From the NCBI GenBank assembly GCA_038257155.1, contig JBBSJP010000030.1, positions 1 through 53,333 of the forward strand: DNA of 53,333 nt, written 5' to 3'. This DNA comes from JANJTY01 sp038257155 (GTDB taxonomy: Bacteria > Pseudomonadota > Gammaproteobacteria > Xanthomonadales > Xanthomonadaceae). The translations under genes were made by a program, and so were the position numbers. The notes beneath the pieces are model-generated. The model did not search any database, was not told the origin of the DNA, and worked only from the letters and a program-made list of their open reading frames with translations. This document shows positions 49,922 through 53,333 of the stretch, piece after piece; position 1 is the stretch's first letter; the number at the start of each line of letters is the position of its first letter.

Positions 49922-51695
49922 CTGTTTGCAGGGCGCCTTCAGCGGGACGTGCGCGGCCGTTGCGGAAGCGTGCCCAGGCTGGAATGCGCTGTACCTGGCC
50001 GAAACCGTCGAGAGACAGCTCTCCTGTAGCGCCGAAGATGCTGGCATCGCGCCGCGCGCCGAGATGGCGCATGTAAACGCTCAGACGGAAGGCATCGTGG
50101 CCGAAGGCAAACAGGCGCGCGCCGGGCCCCTGCGCGGAAGCCAGGTCAGGAGCCAGCTCGTCGCGCGGCACCACGCCGACGGCGGCGTCGATCAACCAGG
50201 GCAGGGTAGTGAACTCGACTCCGTCGAGCTCCTTGTCGAGGCGCGGGTCGGAATCGCTGCCCTGAATCATGGAGGTTGCAAAAATCGGCAGTCCTTCAAT
50301 GCCGATCACCTTGAGCTGCGAGATCAGCAGGCGCGCCTGAGTTGGGCGCAGGGCCAGGAAAACGCCGTCGAAATCCGGGGTCGGCGGTTCGCCTTGAATG
50401 GTGTAGAGCAGAGCTGGCGGTGTCGGAGCCTTGAGGTGGGCGAAGGACTGTCTCAAGACCGGACCAAAATTCGGGCTGTCCTCGGGCAGGCTGGCGTGGG
50501 AAACGATTTCTCCGCCGCGCTGCTCGAAGCGCTGGGTGAAGGCTTCCAGGCTGCGCAGGCTGGATTCATCGTTGCCACCAATGGTGATCACCCGCGCGAT
50601 GCCGCGCCGCGCGAAGCGTTCGGCGGCAGCAGCAGCTTCCTCGTCCGGACTGAGCGAGAAACTCTGGCTGCCGGGCGGCGGCGGCAGGTTGCCTGCGCGA
50701 TTCAGCGTCAGCACCGGGGTACGCAGCTGGCCGCGCTCAAACAGGGCCGCAACTGCTTCGCGCGACAGCGGCCCGATCACCAGATCCGCGCCCTCGCTGC
50801 TGGCAAGGTCGTAGGACGCCAGTGCCTGGCTGGTATCGCTGCCACTGTCGTAGATGCGCAACTCCGGGCGGTTGCGCGTTTCGGCGAAATACGCCGCCAA
50901 CAGGCCGTCGCGTACCGACTGTGCGGCTGTGGCCAGGGGGCCATGTTCCGGCAGCAGCAGCGCGATGCGGCGCGGTGGCGCATAGCCATCTGCATCCCCA
51001 AATTCGATGTGCTCGCCGGGCATCGCCATGCCGGCTTCGCTCCACGGAACCCGCATGCCGCGTTGCGACAGCGCCGCGCCCATCCACGTACGCAGCGGAT
51101 CATGCTCCGGCACGTGCACGGCAGCGGCACGCAATTGCTCGTCATCCAGACCGGTAAGCAGGGCGTTCAGCTCGCGGGCATTGCCGAAGCGTTCCTCTCC
51201 GGGCAGCACCAGATCCAGACGGGCACGCGCCGCAGCCGCCTCTACTGGTCGGTCCAGAATCTCCAGCGCCCGCGCGCGCAGCTCGAAATGACGCAGCGCG
51301 CTGCGGTCATCCGGCGCAGGGTCGCGCCCGGCCAGCAGCTCCAGGGCGCGTTCCGGCTGCCCATTCGACAGCGAAATCTCAGCCTGCAGCAGGCGCATGC
51401 GACGCTGCAGCGAGCCGGGCAGGCGCGCCACTGCGACGCGCGACAGGATTGCCTCGGCCTGGTCAAGACGGCCCTCCTCGCGCCAGCTTTCGGCGGCGCG
51501 CAGCAGAAAGCGGTCGCGCGGTGCACGCGGGGCGTTGGCGGCATCGATGAAGGCCTGTGCGGCGGCGTCGAACGCGCCGTCCCGGTACAGGGATTCCGCG
51601 AACTCCGCCTCGGGCGGCAGTACTTCGCGCGTGGTGGTGGCGACCGCGCAGGCGGTCAGCGCAAGCAGCAGGAAAAGCAGGAAGACTCGCAGCAT
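49905..51695 (-). CDS. lpoA: LpoA-like outer-membrane lipoprotein, penicillin-binding protein activator
   Basis: 596 residues. Lipoprotein signal with lipidation at Cys16 (LALTAC). A TPR-like N-terminal half (about 25-240, helices rich in Ala/Arg) and a periplasmic-binding-protein-like C-terminal half (about 260-590, from RRIALLLPEHGPL). In E. coli LpoA (YraM) reaches through the periplasm to activate PBP1A. The start MLRVFLLF was taken because it opens the signal peptide; 78 more codons are open upstream through the REP region. Divergent from rsmI. Confidence 0.88.
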   Translation of the reverse strand: MLRVFLLFLLLALTACAVATTTREVLPPEAEFAESLYRDGAFDAAAQAFIDAANAPRAPRDRFLLRAAESWREEGRLDQAEAILSRVAVARLPGSLQRRMRLLQAEISLSNGQPERALELLAGRDPAPDDRSALRHFELRARALEILDRPVEAAAARARLDLVLPGEERFGNARELNALLTGLDDEQLRAAAVHVPEHDPLRTWMGAALSQRGMRVPWSEAGMAMPGEHIEFGDADGYAPPRRIALLLPEHGPLATAAQSVRDGLLAAYFAETRNRPELRIYDSGSDTSQALASYDLASSEGADLVIGPLSREAVAALFERGQLRTPVLTLNRAGNLPPPPGSQSFSLSPDEEAAAAAERFARRGIARVITIGGNDESSLRSLEAFTQRFEQRGGEIVSHASLPEDSPNFGPVLRQSFAHLKAPTPPALLYTIQGEPPTPDFDGVFLALRPTQARLLISQLKVIGIEGLPIFATSMIQGSDSDPRLDKELDGVEFTTLPWLIDAAVGVVPRDELAPDLASAQGPGARLFAFGHDAFRLSVYMRHLGARRDASIFGATGELSLDGFGQVQRIPAWARFRNGRARPAEGALQTDVSGP

Positions 51696-51862
51696 GCTGA
51701 TGGAATCGAAGCGAAGAAGATCCAAGATCATCCTACATTCCGCCGCCTGTCGCTTCGCCCGCGGGACGAATCTTTCTGATTGCCCAGATTTTCCTGCAGG
51801 TATGAGGGCCGAACAGCCACCCCCGAAGCGTTCGTACGAATGACCCGCAAGCCTCAGCTTTG
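51696..51862. other. Leader region of lpoA
   Basis: No gene. On the minus strand a TGTAGGAT extended -10-like box lies near 51730-51737, 35 or so bases upstream of the lpoA start, without a clear -35. Confidence 0.25.
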
Positions 51863-51969
51863 GTAGGTTGGTGCTGAGCGCAGCGAAGCCCAACGTCGCG
51901 CGAACCTTGGTCCTGCCAGCAGCCAGCATTCCGCCGCGTTGGGCTTCGCTGCGCTCAGCGCCAACCTAC
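51863..51969. repeat. 33-bp near-perfect inverted repeat with GTAG/CTAC ends
   Basis: Arms 51863-51895 and 51937-51969 are inverted copies with one mismatch in 33, separated by 41 bases. Each arm starts at its outer end with GTAG followed by GTTGG...CCAAC, itself a weaker hairpin. It occupies the gap between the divergent lpoA and rsmI genes. The GGGCTTCGCTGCGCTCAGC core is, from memory, a common dispersed intergenic repeat in this bacterial group. Confidence 0.8.
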
Positions 51970-52061
51970 AAGAGCAATCCGCGCCCTGGACCCATCAGGC
52001 GATAGGAACGGTGGCAACGCGCAATATAGGATCATGTCCGCCCCGTACCGACTTTCTAGCG

Positions 52062-52913
52062 ATGACCGCACTTCAACCCGGCACCCTGTTCGTGGTCGCC
52101 ACGCCGATCGGCAATCTGGAAGACCTGAGCCCGCGCGCCCTGCGCGTGTTGCGCGAGTGCGACGCGGTGCTGGCCGAGGACACCCGTCACACCCGCCAAC
52201 TGCTGGCGCACTTTGGCGTTGACTGCAGCCTGTTTGCCCTGCACGAGCATAACGAGGCGCAGCAATTTCCTGCCCTGGTCGAACAACTGCGCGGCGGTCG
52301 CTCGCTGGCCCTGGTTTCTGATGCCGGGACTCCGCTGATCAGCGACCCGGGATTTCGCCTGGTGCGCGCGGCGCGGGCGGCGGGTATCCAGGTCAGTCCG
52401 GTTCCCGGCCCCTGTGCTGCCATTGCCGCGCTCTCGGCCGCCGGCCTGCCATCCGATCGTTTCGTGTTCGAAGGATTCCTTCCGAGCAAGTCCGCCGCCA
52501 GAAAGGAGCGCCTGCGCGCGCTGGGCGAGGAATCCCGCACCGTGGTGCTGTACGAGAGTTCGCACCGCATCGAGGAGTGCCTGGCAGACTGCATCGCGGT
52601 GCTGGGTGGCGAACGCAGCGCAGTGCTGGCTCGCGAACTGAGCAAGCGCTTCGAAACCATTCTCGACGGTAGCTTGACCCAGCTGCATCAGCGCCTGCAG
52701 GCCGACCCCGACCAGCGTCGCGGCGAGTTCGTGCTGCTGCTGGAAGGCGCCGCCGAGGCGGTCGACGATGCCGTGCTGCAGGGCCGCCGGCTGTATGCCT
52801 TGCTCAGCCAGCACCTGCCACCTTCGCAGGCAGCGCGCGTCGCCGCCGAATTCAGCGGTGCACCGCGCAAGGCCTTGTACGGCGGGCAGGGCGAAAGCAA
52901 CGATTTGGAATAG
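52062..52913 (+). CDS. rsmI: 16S rRNA 2'-O-ribose C1402 methyltransferase
   Basis: 283-residue tetrapyrrole-methylase-fold enzyme acting on C1402 of 16S rRNA. Motifs: VVATPIGNLEDLSPRA (about 10-25), AEDTRHTRQLL, LVSDAGTPLISDPG and PVPGPCAAIAALS. The ATG at 52062 opens the conserved N-terminus; 41 further open codons upstream run through the inverted repeat. The neighbour order rsmI, rnpB matches Pseudomonas and relatives. Confidence 0.94.
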   Translation: MTALQPGTLFVVATPIGNLEDLSPRALRVLRECDAVLAEDTRHTRQLLAHFGVDCSLFALHEHNEAQQFPALVEQLRGGRSLALVSDAGTPLISDPGFRLVRAARAAGIQVSPVPGPCAAIAALSAAGLPSDRFVFEGFLPSKSAARKERLRALGEESRTVVLYESSHRIEECLADCIAVLGGERSAVLARELSKRFETILDGSLTQLHQRLQADPDQRRGEFVLLLEGAAEAVDDAVLQGRRLYALLSQHLPPSQAARVAAEFSGAPRKALYGGQGESNDLE

Positions 52914-52967
52914 CCTGCGTAAGCGCGGGATGCCAACGGACTCAGCCGGCCGCCAGCTTCGCTGCGC

Positions 52968-52973
52968 TACACT
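52968..52973 (+). promoter_or_regulatory. Possible -10 element of rnpB
   Basis: TACACT ends nine bases before the inferred 5' end of the RNase P RNA. No convincing -35 hexamer at the expected distance. Confidence 0.3.
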
Positions 52974-52981
52974 CGCGGCGC

Positions 52982-53333
52982 GGAGTCGGCCAGGCAGTCG
53001 CGGCGCGGAGCAATCCGCGGCGAGGAAAGTCCGGGCTCCACAGGGCAAGGTGCCAGGTAACGCCTGGGCGGCGCGAGCCGACGGAAAGTGCAACAGAGAG
53101 TAGACAGCCGAACGGCGTCGCAAGACGTGCGTGGTGATGGTGAAACGGTGCGGTAAGAGCGCACCGCCTGCGGGGCCAACGCCGCAGGGCATGGCAAACC
53201 CCACCTGGAGCAAGACCAAATAGGGGCGCAATGACGTTGCCCGCGTCGCGCCCGGGTAGGTTGCTCGAGCCATGCGGCGACGCACGGCCTAGAGGAATGA
53301 CTGTCCACGACAGAACCCGGCTTATCGGCCGGC
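52982..53333 (+). ncRNA. rnpB: RNase P RNA, class A (3' end cut by window)
   Basis: Catalytic RNA of ribonuclease P, which makes the mature 5' ends of tRNAs. Conserved regions seen in order: GAGGAAAGTCCGGGCTCCA (53022-53040), the AGAGAGTAGACAGCCGA segment (about 53096-53112), GGTAAGAGCGCACCG (about 53152-53166), the ACCTGGAGCAAGACCAAATA stretch (about 53203-53222) and GAATGACTGTCCACGACAGA (53295-53314) before CCCGGCTTAT. The final GGCCGGC at the window edge is starting to pair with GTCGGCC near the 5' end, so only a few bases are missing. Open frames on both strands here are spurious. Confidence 0.95.

Noticed and set aside
49824..51779. 651-codon open frame on the plus strand opposite lpoA
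   Set aside because: Antisense shadow with no recognisable domain; lpoA has a lipobox and the conserved neighbours.
52967..53308. Open frames on both strands over the right edge
   Set aside because: They lie on the RNase P RNA gene, whose conserved regions are clear.

Overview
This 53 kb window is GC-rich chromosomal DNA from a gammaproteobacterium of the Xanthomonadales (Lysobacterales) type. The main reasons are the type II secretion operon in the order E-F-G-H-I-J-K-L-M-N-D with a lipoprotein secretin (the Xanthomonas Xps arrangement), the proteobacterial neighbourhoods pepA-holC / lptFG and rsmI / lpoA-yraN followed by rnpB, and dispersed GTAG-type palindromes like those of Stenotrophomonas relatives. 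I cannot name a genus. No phage, plasmid, CRISPR array, IS transposase or tRNA was seen; the window is mostly backbone with a secretion island and a surface-polysaccharide export island.

Layout. 1-827: gene-free, holding two inverted copies of a ~240-bp dispersed repeat and one small GTAG palindrome. 828-5185 (minus): a fully overlapping five-gene operon pssA, GAF-PP2C-HATPase regulator, STAS protein, MlaE-like permease, MlaF-like ATPase. 5302-5988: two DUF4124 proteins. 6009-7964 (minus): holC and pepA, divergent from lptF-lptG (8130-10303) and a methyltransferase; then an RDD membrane protein (minus), xerD, dsbC and purL. 17568-29403: an unknown membrane protein translationally coupled to gspE, then the rest of the T2SS operon, closed by a terminator. 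29873-33000: two secreted proteins of unknown function directly downstream. 33507-35513: a PpiC-type isomerase, a lipoprotein and a membrane-anchored protein. 35577-41978: an ABC-dependent polysaccharide export and assembly cluster (Wzm, Wzt, two GT2 enzymes, a methyltransferase, and a fusion of a PqqD/RRE-like domain with a GT-A-like domain). 42058-49432: an outer-membrane-like protein, a multi-GAF GGDEF-EAL protein, hslO, mtgA, a polyprenyl-phosphate-type glycosyltransferase and a CBS protein. 49547-53333: yraN, lpoA, rsmI and the RNase P RNA, which runs off the right edge.

How the parts work together. Much of the window concerns building and exporting the cell envelope: phospholipid synthesis and transport (pssA, MlaEF), LPS export (lptFG), peptidoglycan (mtgA, lpoA), periplasmic folding (dsbC, PpiC), protein secretion (T2SS) and O-polysaccharide export. 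The observations I rate highest are (i) the partner-switching module (GAF/SpoIIE-type phosphatase with its own HATPase domain, plus a STAS protein with an intact DSSG site) fused by overlapping codons to an MlaEF-type lipid transporter and phosphatidylserine synthase, which suggests a signal-controlled lipid transporter; (ii) the RRE-like/GT-A fusion in the polysaccharide cluster; (iii) an (ACTC)n repeat in the translation-initiation region of gspF; and (iv) a GspE without the tetracysteine zinc motif. All functional statements come from reading translated motifs by eye; no database search was possible.
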